A stretch of 64,000 nucleotides of DNA from NCBI GenBank assembly GCA_944472155.2, contig OX235274.1, positions 40,422,052 through 40,486,051 of the forward strand, in the 5' to 3' direction. The DNA comes from Trichobilharzia szidati. Lineage: Eukaryota > Platyhelminthes > Trematoda > Strigeidida > Schistosomatidae. The position numbers and the translations under genes were made by a program. The first letter of the stretch is position 1; the number at the start of each line of letters is the position of its first letter. Of this stretch, positions 23,620 to 36,787 are shown piece by piece. The notes under the pieces are model-generated. The model saw nothing but the letters and a program-made list of their open reading frames with translations, was not told the DNA's origin and made no database searches.

Positions 23620-23870
23620 TTACATCCCTGTTCCCCAGCGGTACAACTCCTACACTAAGCTGGTAACTGCTATTAGTTATATCGCTTTCCTAACAACCTT
23701 CCTGGCATGTTTGGACCTGCAGGAACAATAGTTCCAGCCAGTTTAGCTTGTAGGGTCATTGCGGTGTGCAAGCCTGACCACCACGTCAAGGTAGCAGCTA
23801 TCGGTCAGGAAACCTTGAAACTGAAGGCTCGAGACCCTATTTTCCACTCGAAACGCAAAAGAACATGGAA
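23620..23870 (+). mobile_element. RTE-like 5' segment
   Basis: The stretch from about 23640 is similar to 59640-59810, which forms the 5' part of the internally deleted RTE insertion at 59563-60411. It is therefore read as RTE 5' UTR. The 23290-23640 sequence may belong to the same element. Confidence 0.5.
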
Positions 23871-24044
23871 AAAAGTAGTGCTTTTCTCCCTAATGTCCTG
23901 GTGGGTATTTTCCAAGATTTTCCTGTTGACTGACATTACTGGAACGAAACACTCAGTCCATGTTGATACGTCAACTCCTAGTACAAAAGCTTCTACGACA
24001 CGTTGAAGTTAACTAAATGTTACTCGGTTGATAGTTACTATAAG

Positions 24045-24240
24045 TGGAATCCAGGGTATGGCTCAGTAGTCCGGTGGATAGCGCCTTGGTGTCTAAAACC
24101 ATTAGCACTTGGACTGAGTTTCAGTCAGAACTTCACCACTCACTAGGACGCAAGTATATCCATCTGACAATTTCCAAAATGCAAGAAAATTTGTGTCCTA
24201 GGTTCCACTGCTAGTCAGCATCAACCAAAAGAAAATTACG
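24045..24240 (+). mobile_element. Smα-like repeat
   Basis: tRNA-like head tggctcagtagtccggtgga, then atccatctgacaatttcc and a GTCCTAGGTTCCACTGCTAG end. The hammerhead core is degenerate (CTGACAA; G8 changed). Confidence 0.6.
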
Positions 24241-24629
24241 GTTTAGAATTAAATGAAGACATGGCGCTTCATACAGCTTACAACAAACTGAATTTGAAAG
24301 TAATGAGTGATTCACAAACAAAGACAAAGATAAGCGTTTGAAAATAGTTGACTGATAATAAAACTATACTAAAATCATTTAGTTTCTTTCCAATCTTTCA
24401 ATTCAGTAGTGTTGCTTTTAAAGTGTAGTTCTTAATTTGTTCATCAAGGATTGTAACGGATGACATTAATGAAATTGTGTGTGGAGATAGTTAACGTTTG
24501 ATGGATGACACTAAGTAATAGCAGGGCCATTTGACAAGTTGTTAAATATAAGATGTTGAATTCTCAATGGATAATCGTACAGTATAATGTACTTTTGATT
24601 TTTGTTTTTGGATTATAGCTTGACTCCAC

Positions 24630-24790
24630 ACTTTGTACTTTTGATACAAGTATGGAATTCTCAGCAAATGATATCAGTAGCCCAATTTTGCAGGCCGACC
24701 ATTGATATCAGGTGTGCGTCTGCAGGGGATCGAACCCAGGACCATGTACATAGTCGGCGAAAGTCCTAACCACTGTGCCACCGATGCACT
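24630..24790 (-). mobile_element. SINE-B copy
   Basis: Minus-strand SINE-B: ggggatcgaacccagg (B-box complement) and cctaaccactgtgcca (A-box complement). Confidence 0.8.
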
Positions 24791-24910
24791 TGATAAAAGA
24801 CTTGGAGATTCCGAAAACATGAACTCCTGTGAACCTGTCACTACTCATCACTAGCGAATGCCAAACTGGAATGAAAAGCTTTTAATTGCTTCTTCATAAC
24901 TATTCATCAT

Positions 24911-26174
24911 CCTGGAGAGAATCAAACATGCCCTGGATGAAAAACTTCAACCGGAATAGGCTGTATTCAGGAGAAACAAGTCATGCATTGATCAGATCGC
25001 CACATTACGGATCATCATTGAACAAAGCTTGGAATGGCAGTCACCTCTCTATCTCAACTTCATCGACTTTGAAAAGGCCTTCCGATAGCGTCAATCAAGA
25101 GGTGATTGGGAAACTACTTCGCTACTACGGGGTGCCACCGACAATTATACATCTCATCCAACAGCTGTACGACAATGCTGCATACCAAGTAATCCACAAC
25201 GGGAAACTTATGGAATCCTTCGAAGTGAGGACAGGAGTAAGACAAGGCTGCCTACTATCGCCAATGATTTTCCTGATTGTGGGTGGTAGATTGGATAAGG
25301 CGACAAACAGCGGGCAATGAGGAAACAGGCATAAAATGGACTGACACAGAAAACTTGGAGGATCTGGACTTCGCCGATGATATATGTCTGATATCCCACA
25401 AACTGGAAGATATGCAAGCGAAAAGCAACAAGTTGGCAGAAGAAGCATCAAAGATAGGACTTCACTTCAGGTGAACATAGAGAAAACAGAGGTGATGAAG
25501 ATTCCTGGCCAACACCACCAACAGCAACAACAACAACAGACAACAATCAGCATAAATGGGAGGAACCTGAAAGAAACAACCTCCTTCACATACCTACCTG
25601 GGAAGCATCGTTTCAACTACAGGCCGGCGGAACTGACGAGGATATCAAAGCAAGAATCGGAAAAGCAAGACAAGCTTTCACTACTCTCAAGTCTGTGTGG
25701 AGGTCAACAACACTCACCATCAAAAATAAGATCCGGATTTTCAACTCCAATGTCAAGTCAGTGCTACTATACGAATCAGAGACTTGCACTGCGCGTCATG
25801 AAGAGCATCTCCAACAAACTACACACCTTCATCAACAGTTGTCTTCGCTCAATACTACTCAAGATCAGATGGCCGGTCAGAAAAGATCAGCAACAGAGAT
25901 CTCTGGGAGCGAACCAACCCGGAACTCTGAGGAAACCATCAAGTGACATCACTAGACAAGCCATCACTCGAGTGGAACCCGAAAGGGAAGCGGCGAGTTG
26001 GTCGTCCAAGGGTGACTTCGAGGAGGTCATGTGAAGAGGAGATGAAGGCGTGTTGGCAGACTTGGAGCCAGGTGAAGACTCTAGCAGAGAACTGAACGCA
26101 ATCGAGACGCACGGCTGAAGCCTTATGTTCCTCTAGGAATTAAAGGAAACAATAATATAATGATAATAATAAAT
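24911..26174 (+). mobile_element. 5'-truncated RTE-like LINE
   Basis: Plus-strand RT from ERIKHALDEKLQPE (24915) through RNKSCIDQIATLR, YLNFIDFEKAF (motif A), VRTGVRQGCLLSP (25226-25264), LDFADDICLIS (25363-25395), to the RVEPERE C-terminal block, ending in an (aat)n tail. At least four frame changes. Candidate flanks cataactattcatcat (24895-24910) and cataacaattcatgat (26175-26190) match at 14 of 16 positions. Confidence 0.8.
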
Positions 26175-26262
26175 CATAACAATTCATGATGGATACTAAT
26201 TTGAAAATAATATCTGATCAGATACATGTTCCTAAATGAAAAATCAAGCCTGCTAGACTTAC

Positions 26263-26352
26263 ATTTGGGTGTAATTTGTTCATTAAATCTGTATACATTT
26301 TTGTGTAAGATGGTCCATTGTTGACATTTTCTTCAAACTTTTTCACAGATGG
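26263..26352 (-). CDS. possible host exon, unidentified
   Basis: 90 nt open on the minus strand, exactly 30 codons, between an acceptor (tattttcactcag) and a perfect donor (GTAAGT). It encodes PSVKKFEENVNNGPSYTKMY and a short remainder ending KLHPN. It lies 4.5 kb downstream of the CCDC177-like exons on the same strand and may be a later exon of that gene, but there is no direct link. Confidence 0.4.
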
Positions 26353-26718
26353 CTGAGTGAAAATACTACTGGAAGTAATAGAAAAGCAAAGGAGAAATGG
26401 AATCAGTACTTCAGAGAGATTAAGTTCAATTTTAATAGATCCAATTGAAAATATTTTTTTTAAAATGATATTTTGTGAAGGTATAAAATTCACTTGAAAT
26501 TTTACTGGGCAAAGTTAAACTTTAAACACCATTAACTATCAATCAGCGAATGACCTCGAACGCACCAATCACATGAAAGAGGCATTTTTGGGTATGGAAT
26601 ACAAATATTTATGCGGAATAAAATGCATAAAAGCTGTAGAAAAGTGTTACAGAGGATACTTTGCTCTCACATGTGATAAAAATAGCTCTCAATTTTAGGT
26701 TGGAGTATCAACAGAGTA

Positions 26719-26910
26719 TAATTCCATTGTGGGTAAAATTTATTTTGATAAAGTCTCACAGTGTAATACAGTAATATTTACTGAGCAATAAATTGTGCTC
26801 GAAACGTGGTCATCAGTAAATATTACTGTATAACACTGTGAGACTTTATCAAAATAAATTTTACCCACAATGGAATTATACTCTACCACAGTGCACAAGT
26901 ACTATTCTTA
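26719..26910. mobile_element. palindromic PLE-A terminal insertion, 13 bp target duplication
   Basis: Flanks tatcaacagagta at 26706-26718 and 26911-26923. The 192 bp insert consists of two inverted copies of PLE-A terminal sequence (arms of about 65-70 bp) around a single hairpin unit, gagcaataaattgtgctcga followed by aac (26783-26806). No coding part of the PLE is included. Confidence 0.85.
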
Positions 26911-27374
26911 TATCAACAGAGTAATTTAACCACATTCTATTCTATTTATTTATTTCTGTTTATTCTATTTTAATGATGATGACAACATTATTTTTCAGGT
27001 TTCATTAACTTGCTCAGTGAGCGTTTCAAGGTCATTGGTGCTGTCGCTTAAAGTTTAACTTCACCATTTACCGAATATTCGTGGGTGTCCCCGTCAATAA
27101 TCCTAATAAGATATAAGTAAAACTGACTTCTTTGGAAGGTAACCAGTAAAGTATAAGGCGAAGATGGTTAATAATAACAATAAGATATTCATTCCACTGT
27201 AGAAAACTCTATTAACATACTGAAGCTTGTAATAATGCGCTTTAAACGCATGACACGAAATAATACTGATTAATTGAGACGAGTAGTTGCATAGCGCTTA
27301 CGTCAACTAGTAATGCTTGTCAGACAAAATGAAATGAACTAATCCCCGGACGGTCGTTTCTCTAGTTTGGGGAC

Positions 27375-28045
27375 CAACATCATCGATATAAGTATAAAAC
27401 TTGGGCACTGTGGTAGAGTATAACTCCATTATGGAAAAGATTTTATTTTGATAAATCACACAGTGTTGTACAGTAATATTAACTGATGACGTTCCGAGCA
27501 CAAACTATTGCTCGTAATCATATCAAGTCACTCACACAACGTTTTTCCTTCATTTATATACATGTGTGGAAACGATTAGATATTGGAATAGAAATCAAAA
27601 TAGGATAATGTACATTCAGAAATAATAATATGAGTGTTATTCATTAATTACAATTAGATGGGAAATAAAACGAGTGCTTTTTTATAGTCATAATAAGCTA
27701 CTTCTTAGAATGTTGTGATGTGTTTGAATTGAAATAGAATATTAAGATTATTTATTATTCTCTTTTGATTCGACCGGCGGTAATAATATCTTCCATATTT
27801 CTGGTATTTGCATTGAGTCATTTCTGTTGCATGTGTTGGGTGTAGACTCAATGAACAAGGATTCCGTAATCAACCTCTCTATCCACCTACCTATGTTACT
27901 CTTTAGAATTTTAACCCTATCCCACCCTATTGTGTGGTCGTTTCTTAATGCGTGAAGTGCAATTGCTGATCATTTTTCTAAATTACATATCTTTTCAGGG
28001 TCAACCATTCTTCCCTTAGCTAAATTCGGCTGTTCAAAATGCCAG
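27375..28045 (-). mobile_element. 5'-truncated PLE-A
   Basis: Left end has the hairpin (gagcaatagtttgtgctcgg on the minus strand, about 27518-27490). Then follows a decayed C-terminal coding part (about 27780-28030), collinear with the insertion at 589-1623. Confidence 0.65.
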
Positions 28046-28078
28046 TTTGATTGATGAATTAAAAAGTTTATTTAGAAA

Positions 28079-29122
28079 AACAACAGATTGAGGGAAGAAA
28101 TATGCATTCCTTTTCAATTAGTAGTTCCTCATCATCGAATGGCTCTACACTAATAAATAGTTTTCTGCATTAAAATTGCTTTACTAATCAAGTGGTTATT
28201 TTAGTTAATCATTTTTAGGTATTGGTGGGGGTGGGGTGAAATTAAGAGGTCTAAAGTCATCAGAACAGTTAAATAATAGATGTTAGTAACAAGATATCTA
28301 AGTTTTGAAGGAGGCGGTGAAAATATTTGATTACAGAATTCAAGATAACTTGATTCTTTGGAGTTAGCAACAAGTTATTATATATAATCAAAAATTCTGT
28401 AAAATAATGATGACTAAGAAGAATAGGATGACTCAGAAGAGTTACGTAAAATACAAACAAGTTAGTAGAGTTTGGTAGAATCGTAAAAAATAAGAAAATC
28501 AAAAGATAGTTAAAAGGGGAGGGATAAACTCGTTTTAAAAAAATTAAATACATATTATGTAGTTGGCCATGACAAAGAAAAGGGCTGTAGAAATTTCTTT
28601 TGAACACATAGATTTAGCTTTTTCAGATGAATTCCGATTGTCTCTGCTGTATGTAAAAGTCGTACTCGTAAACCATGCGAGAGGTTGGATGATATACGAT
28701 AAATAACTTTAAAAGCTTTGTTAGATTCAACTTCATGTCCAGTATTACGAGATGAGCTAGTATTGAACTGCGTATAGCTTTATTCGGACCTTTGCCAAAG
28801 CAATATGGGAGGTGTTCGGAAATTCGACGATGAACTTGCCTGATCTTACGCCGTACGTAACTAAACCCGCACAGGCAGTTAAAATGGCAAATACACATGG
28901 AAGAGGCGAAACATCTATTAGTTAATTGTTTTGATTACTTGTAACCTCTTAAATTCAATCCATCCCCCCACACCAATACCTAAAACTGACTAAATAAAAT
29001 AATCACTTGATCGGTAAAAACATTTTGATGTAAAAAGCAGCTATATATTAGCGCAGAGCCATCCGATGATGAGGAAGTAATTGAAAAGGAATGCATATTT
29101 CTTCGCTCAATCTGTTGTCTTT
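28079..29122 (-). mobile_element. PLE-C insertion with about 158 bp terminal inverted repeats
   Basis: Arms 28079-28236 and 28964-29122 are close reverse complements. Between them, on the minus strand, is a PLE-C GIY-YIG region (28898-28623): FNCLCGFSYVRRKIRQVHRR, ISEHLPYCFGKG, RSSILAHLV, decayed after that. YIGR has become YVRR. Confidence 0.65.
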
Positions 29123-29364
29123 TTAAATGCGTAAACAGGAATTTGAACAGCTTATTTGTCGAAAGTTTGACAGATTTATAATTTTACCTTGAGTTTAAAC
29201 TTTATCTCCAGTTACAAAAATGATTTTGAAAGGGAAAAGAGAAAAATGGTCTCACTTTATTGTCAAGCTTTCCTCTAATTAAAGACAGTTTAAAAACTAC
29301 AGTGTCCAATTGGTATACAAGAAAATAACACAAGTGTTTTTGGATGTTAAGACTAAAATTGTGA

Positions 29365-29540
29365 GTCGGCGGTTCACTGGTTGAACACTCTCCAACTAAC
29401 CACATGGTCTGGGATTCGATCCCCCGCCAATGCACTCCTAAACCTTGCTTAACCAGCAGTAAAGCTGGTAAACAGGGAAAGTAGGGCGTGAGGCTAGCCA
29501 CCCCCACTTCGTAAAAGCAAAAACAATTGCTACCGAAAAT
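29365..29540 (+). mobile_element. SINE-C copy
   Basis: gagtcggcggttcactggtt, gggattcgatcccccgcc (B-box) and atgcactcctaaaccttgct match the family. Confidence 0.7.
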
Positions 29541-29544
29541 AAGA

Positions 29545-30880
29545 TATAAGAAAAAAATTGAAAAAGAAAACAAACAACAAGCAAATTTTCATACTTCGTG
29601 AAATGTGCCTCCAACTACCCAGCAAAATCTGCTGAAAGAGGGATGATGATATCACCTGCCTGTCTAAATCTTGGTAGGTAGGGTGATGACCCAGTGACTA
29701 AACGTCAAGCACAAAAGCGTAAATAACCAAAGAATGAGTGGTGATGTCCTAAAATTATACGTTACTTCCCCTTTACTTTATGCTTCCAATGTGAAAAGAT
29801 TACGTGGCGCTGCATATTATACTCAACACATTCATAGCTCTGTACAAACCATAAAGCATACTCATGGCCTTATTTATAGCACAGTGTTTTTAATTTATTC
29901 GGCAAAATCTTTCTGTTACCAAATATCTCATTTTAACGTTACAAAAAAATATATGGATACGAATTGCAACAAATAATACAGAATCACCAGTATTTGACGC
30001 ATATATCTTAATAGATAATAGGGAAGTGTCAGACAAAATAGAAAAACAAACTAATAGCGAATGTCCAGCAAAAGTTTACTCAGTTGAATAATGATAAAAC
30101 TTCAAAAGCTTTGAAAATTTCATTAATCGTGAACGGATGGCAAAAATTAAACCATCTATAACAATTCCAAATAGAATCCTTAAGACGCGTTTATGTTTAA
30201 AGCTACCACTTCTTGTAGAACGACTGAGTTTTCAGAAAGCTTATAATGAATCGTGAAATTTATTGGAATATCATCATTTGCAGAAACATACATGACTCAT
30301 GTTGAAAGGGATATGATAATGACAAAACTACAATGGATAAACTGTTGATTAAAGAGAAAAGATGCGACTTACTGGAACAAATCAGGCATGGCTTGTAGCC
30401 TGAATGCTCTTTACCAATGAATTTACTTCCAATAAGGAGAACATAAGAAGAGGTTGTGAAGAACGATATAATATGGTTGTAGTGTGTATTTATTTTAGTA
30501 AAACGATCGCTATATTATTTAACAGTGGCTCATTTAGAAACACCAAAGGCTTCAGCCTAAACGCGAACATGCGAGGGTGAGAAGAATATGTATAACAGAA
30601 AAGAAAGGATAAAGGCAGGAGCAGTACTCTATGTATGAAAACTTGTCACTAACACTCTTCTGGATAGAACTATTACAATATTAACCTTTGAACACATATA
30701 TTATTCACCGATGTACGTTGATTAACCGGCGAGAGTTTTTAAAACCAACATATTTCTCAAAAACAGATTATAGCGAGCATAAAGACAGCGGAATACTGTA
30801 ATAAGTTTGTATCAAAAGCACTCTAAATCCACTAGTAATGTACAAAACAGATAGACAGGGGAAGTGTGCACTACGAGCTC
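29545..30880. other. no confident feature
   Basis: AT-rich. It may be intron of the CCDC177-like gene. No exon with good borders was recognised. Confidence 0.35.
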
Positions 30881-30884
30881 TTAC

Positions 30885-31352
30885 CTTGTTTTTCGAGGGA
30901 TTTCGGTGAATTCTAAAGCAGTAAATAAGCGTAAGAATACATGATGAACTCACCATCTACATATCCAACATCTGCAAATGGAGATCCATTCTTCGTAGAA
31001 TCTTCAAGCCTTAACAACCTTCTCCTTTCTAATCTAACCTTTGAAAGCTTATCTGAACATAAAACAAAGGTTAATGTGGTACCTCTTCTTTGTTCTTCAC
31101 TTTTTATGTAAAGCTCATCAATTTTGTTTGCAGGGAGTTTTTTGAAACGTTCGAGGAATTCAGCCCTGCTTTTGTAAAGCAGATCAACAGGCTACAAGTA
31201 AGTTTTAAAATGCAAGACATTACAGGTATCCTCAGGCGTGAACAGGCTTCAAGAGATCTGGGACTAGTAAGCACATACTTTGAATCCGTAAAACGTGGAT
31301 CTTCAAAATTTTCCAAATCTATGACAGGTAAATTTAAACTGCCTGAAACCAT
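30885..31352 (-). CDS. CCDC177: CCDC177-like coiled-coil protein, 5' exons
   Basis: Four exons on the minus strand: 31352-31224 (129 nt), 31191-31083 (109), 31052-30954 (99), 30912-30885 (28), separated by introns of 32, 30 and 41 bp, all GT...AG and phase-consistent. The ATG at 31352 is preceded by an in-frame stop. The protein starts MVSGSLNLPVIDLENFEDPR. The stretch YVLTSPRSLEAC, followed across the first intron by PVDLLYKS and then ERRRLLRLE, matches the conserved N-terminal region of animal CCDC177 (YVLTSPRSLEAC then KPVELL). Human CCDC177 has no well-established role. The rest of the gene is not found here. The symbol is by homology recalled, not searched. Confidence 0.7.
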
Positions 31353-31399
31353 TTCTATTTCTTTTGTTTATTCATATATTTGTCTCGCAAAGCATATTA

Positions 31400-32690
31400 G
31401 CAAGTAACAACCCAGAAAAATGTCTTTACAAAATCATTGGCGTCCGTAACAACCGATTTAAAAGTAGCGGTAATGACCTACAGAACTCCAATTTTAGTGT
31501 AGAGCAGAAAAAGTATCCATATATTGCCATAAGCTACTAAAACCAATTTGATCTCTCAAGCTCGATTCTGTATGGTGATCTGGGTGGTCTGATCTAGTTT
31601 TGTGGGCTAAAAAAGAATGTTAATTCGTGATCTACCATCCTAAAAATGTCCGTTGGTTGAATTCAAGGCGGTTATCGTCCCAACATTAGTTACCTGAAAT
31701 ATGGTAAGTTCGGAAGATGCGTTAATAATGGGTAGCTCGAATGATCAGCCGGACAGCTGTTCTGTTAGTAGGTTTCAAAGAGGGAACGTAAATAACTTTC
31801 CTGAGAATTATCTGTTAATCTGAATCGAGTATTGTTATGCATCGTTATCCATCTACACTAAGTTTATAATTTTGGTAACGCGTGCATCCGACCAAACCGC
31901 ATCACCAAAGAAATGAAAACCTATGAGACGACAAAACAGTTGAGCACACTTTTAACTAATCTGCTCATACTTTCGGATATTCTCAAAAGGTACAAACGAT
32001 CATGACATATGTAGAGTGAAATCAGGAACTGTCCTTATTCTGCCATACGCATATTAAGTTCGTCAGCTCCTAATCCAAGATCCTAACGTTTTTTACTTTA
32101 TATCCATAGTAGTTAGCTTGTGCAGTACTACTGAAGGCTATCTAAATTAAGACAGTTTGGAGGCTGACGGTATCGACGTTCGCGAATTCTACGGAGTATA
32201 CAAACGCAAGATCTTATACCAACAACTTCTATAGTGCTCGCTCTTCGAGTACCAAAGACAGAGCAAAAGACCAGATTTAGTCGTCCAAAGTAAGATATAC
32301 ATTTCGGGACCAAATCGTGAACTGTATTGATTGCTTAGCTGGCTAGTGATCGTGCACGCACGTGACACGACGAGTGCCAAATGGCGAGGATGCTTGACCG
32401 GAGGCCTTCGGCTAAACAAGTCGACTTAAACAGTGAGAGTCAGCATCCAATGTTGAGTGATGATTGCTGTGGTCAATAGTTTTTTGGAATTATTTACCGC
32501 TACAACAGCTTTGTCTCCGGCCTTCTAAAGCCAAACATTACGCTGCTACTTCAAGCGTCTTGCAGTGACTTGAATAAGACAGTATGCAACAATAGAAAAA
32601 CCGCTATTGTCCCGCAAGCCGAGCGTATTTTGTGTCTTTCAGGTTTCACCTAACACGGAAGTAAAACAACTGGCTCAATAATAGGCGAAT
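31400..32690. other. no assignable feature (upstream of CCDC177-like)
   Basis: Would hold the promoter and 5' UTR of the minus-strand gene. No element was recognised. Confidence 0.35.
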
Positions 32691-33950
32691 AATGTAGTAA
32701 ACTTGATGAGAGTAGAAAGATTCTGTGAATGGTTCATACGGATTTACTGGGACAAATAAAGGACGAGACATATTTACCATTACCTAGCAATTATTGGACA
32801 CCTCTTCACGATGAGAATGTTCCAGGCAGTATGTTCTTCCTAGACTTTGCGGGGGTATTTGACACAGTTCAGCATGATCTACTTTACAGAATAAGCCAGG
32901 CGAGTATAGACAACTTGCTCCTCTCATGAATGAAGGACTACTTAGATGGGGGAGTATAATGAGCCAGAAGCAGTCGTGTCCGATTATCCCGGCAGAATTA
33001 AGCATCGCAAGTACCACGGGGTTGTATTCCAGGGTCCTTTGTGGTTCGGATGTTCATTAGTGACCTGCCTTATGGTCCAAAATTCCAGATCTTCTTCACA
33101 CTGACAACATAAGGATTTAAAGTAAAATTAAGTGCCCGGAAGAACCAGGTATGGTGCAGACGGAAATAAAAATCCTGAGAGACTGGGCACTGGCCAGTGG
33201 TATAACCTCAAACCCCTAAGTGGTGAAACGACGCACCTGTAGGTCATGGAGAGTAAGTTGCTGTGTTCGTGGTGACAACTTGCCTTCTGTAACGCGGCAG
33301 TGTGACTCAGGTCTTGACCCAACAGGAAAGCCAGTAACATGTGTGTATTGTATGGGTGATGTAATTACAGCAGATATGGCCACGCTCTTAACGCACAGAC
33401 ATTTGGGTTAGCCCCTGATTTTTGTCCAGAATTGTACAGAACATACGTACTACCGCACTTCGAAGCGCACGATGACATCATTCCCCCGTTACTGATAAAG
33501 GACTTCACTCTTTTGGAAAAGGTCCAGGGACGCTCAACAAAAGCGGTGACTGGTCTCTGGAATAAATCATCTTGTGAAAGGCCGAAGGAACTTACATACG
33601 ATTGGCGTATTAGTAGCATAAATACTGCCTACAAGATTGCAAATGACCAGAGTCGCCTAATAAATTTGTTCTGACTCTAAGTCACCAAAGACCTCTTCAT
33701 CGGAACCCACGAATGATGGCACGTTAGTGAGCAAAACTCGAGCGCCCTGTCTTGCTTTTCTCTTCTGGTTCAGCATCCCCGGAATTCGTTCACAGAAGCT
33801 GAGGCTACTTCACCATCTGTGGAAGGTTTCAAGCGGAGACTGGAAAACGATTCGGAGACTGAATAACTGCTTCTCCATAAAGCTCACACTAAATCGATGG
33901 AGCATATTCACTTAATCTTTTCCTTTACCACCGCCTATTCTCTACTGATG
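32690..33950 (+). pseudogene. CR1-like LINE reverse transcriptase, decayed
   Basis: Plus-strand remnants in order: MFFLDFAGVFDTVQHDLL (RT motif A, about 32833), KDYLDGG, LRDWALASG (33178), then the C-terminal LLIKDFTLLEKVQGRSTKAV block (33490-33550) and PSVEGFKRRLEN (33815-33850). These blocks are typical of CR1/Jockey-type LINE ORF2 C-termini. Frame changes and stops throughout; the endonuclease is not seen. Confidence 0.7.
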
Positions 33951-33954
33951 CACA

Positions 33955-36723
33955 TTTCGAACTAATCTACCTATTCATTCACCTATCTTGTCATTATTTC
34001 ATTCATTTTCATTTGATTTTTAGCCGTAAAATTCCACTCTCTGTCTGTTTGTACGTTTTTCTTTTTAAGTCTACATAATACGTTAATTATATCTGTTATT
34101 ATTATCATTATTACTATCATGCCTACTTTCATCCATACCACATGAATACCTGGTGAAAAAATCATTTCCACTCACAACAGCAGATTAAACATACCATACT
34201 GAGTCCGCGATTAGACTCTAATAGCATAAACATAAGTCCTAGTACTTCTTTGCGTCTATTGATTTACCAGGGAATTTTGATTTGCAGCACTCAGTGTTAG
34301 ACAAAAAGGCATGTTCGAAGTCATATGAAGGCGTAATATCAAAGCAATCAGATTAGGAGTTCTGACCAATACGATGTGGTAATAATTATAAAGCAACTTT
34401 TAGACAGATAAACAGGTCAAGGCTCTATTGCATGATGAAATTGCATCACAATGATGAAGAATAAAACAGGTCACTACAATCACATATTGATAATCACAGA
34501 ACCACTAACGTAGGAATCAGACAAAGTTAAGGCAGTCAAGTGCACAGGACATATTACGAAGAAGTCTCCTAAAGATGGCGACCACGAAGCATTAGAGTTA
34601 CCTCTATTTAATCATCCTTGAACTACATCAGGTTTCAAACGTAAATTGCCCATCATATGTTCCAATTTCCTCTACTTAAAAGAGCCACTTTACAGAATGC
34701 CAGTATATTTAAGAAATAAATGTTTTCGAATTCAGCACAACTCGACTCCTACAATAGCAAAAGAGCAACAGAGAAATTTATCACTGAATGATTGGAAACT
34801 AGCGCCATGTGTTCGCGACTTGTCTACTCCAATGGCTTATTTCCTAATCCTCTTCGCATATCTCAGTAGCTAGAAATGAAGAAAATCAACATATCTGTCT
34901 GAAATTCGAAAATATGTGCACGATATGAACTAATTGGCATCAGCAATTCATGTTATTCTAGGCCTCATAAGAATCACGGTTTTCTGCATCAAATAGCGTT
35001 TACGTCATTGAAATAAAGACGACATTTATTACCACTGCCAAACTGCAGGAAAAATTTGTCACACACGTTAAAAAATTACTAAAATTTAGGTAGGTGTTCC
35101 GGATACATTGGCTGTCCTGTCTGCACCCACTTCTCAAGTAGTTGGTAGTAATTCTTTTGACTTCCAAATTGATTAGCAGAGGGCCAACAGCAGGTAGGAG
35201 GTACTACACAGGTGGCCGTTGTGGGACTTGGCTAAAACTAAGTTGTAATTTGCGGAAAGCTATCTTTATTATCTAGCTTGTGACTGGCTATTCCCAATGG
35301 TCACCAAAAAGATATTCGTCTGGTCCTAGTCGCCCAACCTCTGTATTAGTTGCCTCAGCTGGAATCATAACATATGTCCTATAAGGACAATTGAGGACAG
35401 AGGTTGTCCTTAACTGTCTCAGGGCAACAGTATATCTTTCCTTGATGAGAGTTGATCAAAAGAACAACGGTGTTGCTTTCTCTGTTTATATGATCTTTCA
35501 GCTTGCAAGCACAAAGATAACTGGTAACTGTTGATTCAGATGAGTGACGCAGGTTAATTGTTGACAACTGGTGTGTCGGCTGCTCACATAAGCTAAGGGG
35601 TCTCTTGATATGAGAAAATGAGGCGTACTATTTCATGTGCTAGATGTGAAATCTATTTGAATCACATTGCTAGTATCATTTACATGGATCATTGAGATCG
35701 ATTATTAATCGACACCGAGCCTTTTCTTATTTCTGATCAAACCGAATTGTTTCCAACTTTCGTGTACTTGATTCCTGCTTACGATGAATTTCTTAAATTA
35801 AAACTTATAGTTGTCTCTCGGTTTGATGTTTTAATGAATCAGCAGTGGTAGGAACACGAACTTGTTGAATAAATTAATAAGGACATCGGAGGCAAAGAGG
35901 AATCAAGTAAAAATTGCAAACGATATAGAGTAACCAGACAGTGAGATCATTACGGCCTTAAACATTCTATTAGGCGAATTAGCATATTTCGACAAACTAA
36001 TGAAGTAGCGATGTATTCATCTGGATAACCAATGATCTTGTGTCTATTCATGAATAAATTTGGGAAGAATATCGTCTTGAAAATATTGATTAAATACCTG
36101 AATGATACCTAAGCGGTATTAAAAATTGAAGCTCTTCAAATGAGATGGGGTTAAAAATGTCTTAATGAGAGCTTAGGGCGAAATTTGAAGTGCTCCCGAG
36201 AATTTTGCACCTGATGGATTTGACAGTTTGCACACATAGCTTATCTTGATAATTGCATTCATTTGACAACGCAGAGTTACTCCATACAAAAGAATTTCGA
36301 TAAAGTGAGCGTATAAACATAAGCCGTAAATGTGTAAATTCTGATTTACCATGAACTTGTCAGAGCTATTCATATTAAACAGCGATAGGGCAGTAAAAAA
36401 CAAGGTCATTTTGCTTGCCAGCCATTGGTAAACACAAATTTCAAGTAACGATAACACTATCATATACCCACTGTTCAAATATTTATCAAACCACAAAATG
36501 TCAACTTTTCTTCGGATATTTGCAGGATTATAATTTTTTATATACGTGAGATATTTTTGTCACTAAATGAAATTAACAGCGTAACTACTTGTGACACACC
36601 TTGATATCAATCAACTCTATAGTGACAACGCTACACTGACTGTTAGAAAATATTACTACAATCTGTAGTTTTTACAGACAGTACACTTAGCATAAATAGT
36701 ATCACAGGTTTGATCAATAGTTG
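33955..36723. other. no assignable feature
   Basis: About 2.8 kb of AT-rich sequence without recognisable coding, tRNA-like or element-end signals. Confidence 0.35.
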
Positions 36724-36787
36724 ACATTGTAATGACAGAAGACAATGGCCAGGCAACAGACCGTTTATTGAGGAAATCAAGAGGTAT

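Noticed and set aside
25125..25451. Minus-strand ORF opposite the RTE copy
   Set aside because: Shadow of the plus-strand RT frame with its FADD motif.
31090..31407. Plus-strand 105-codon ORF with protein-like content and GT/AG borders
   Set aside because: It is antisense to the phase-consistent CCDC177-like exons on the minus strand, which have recognisable homology.
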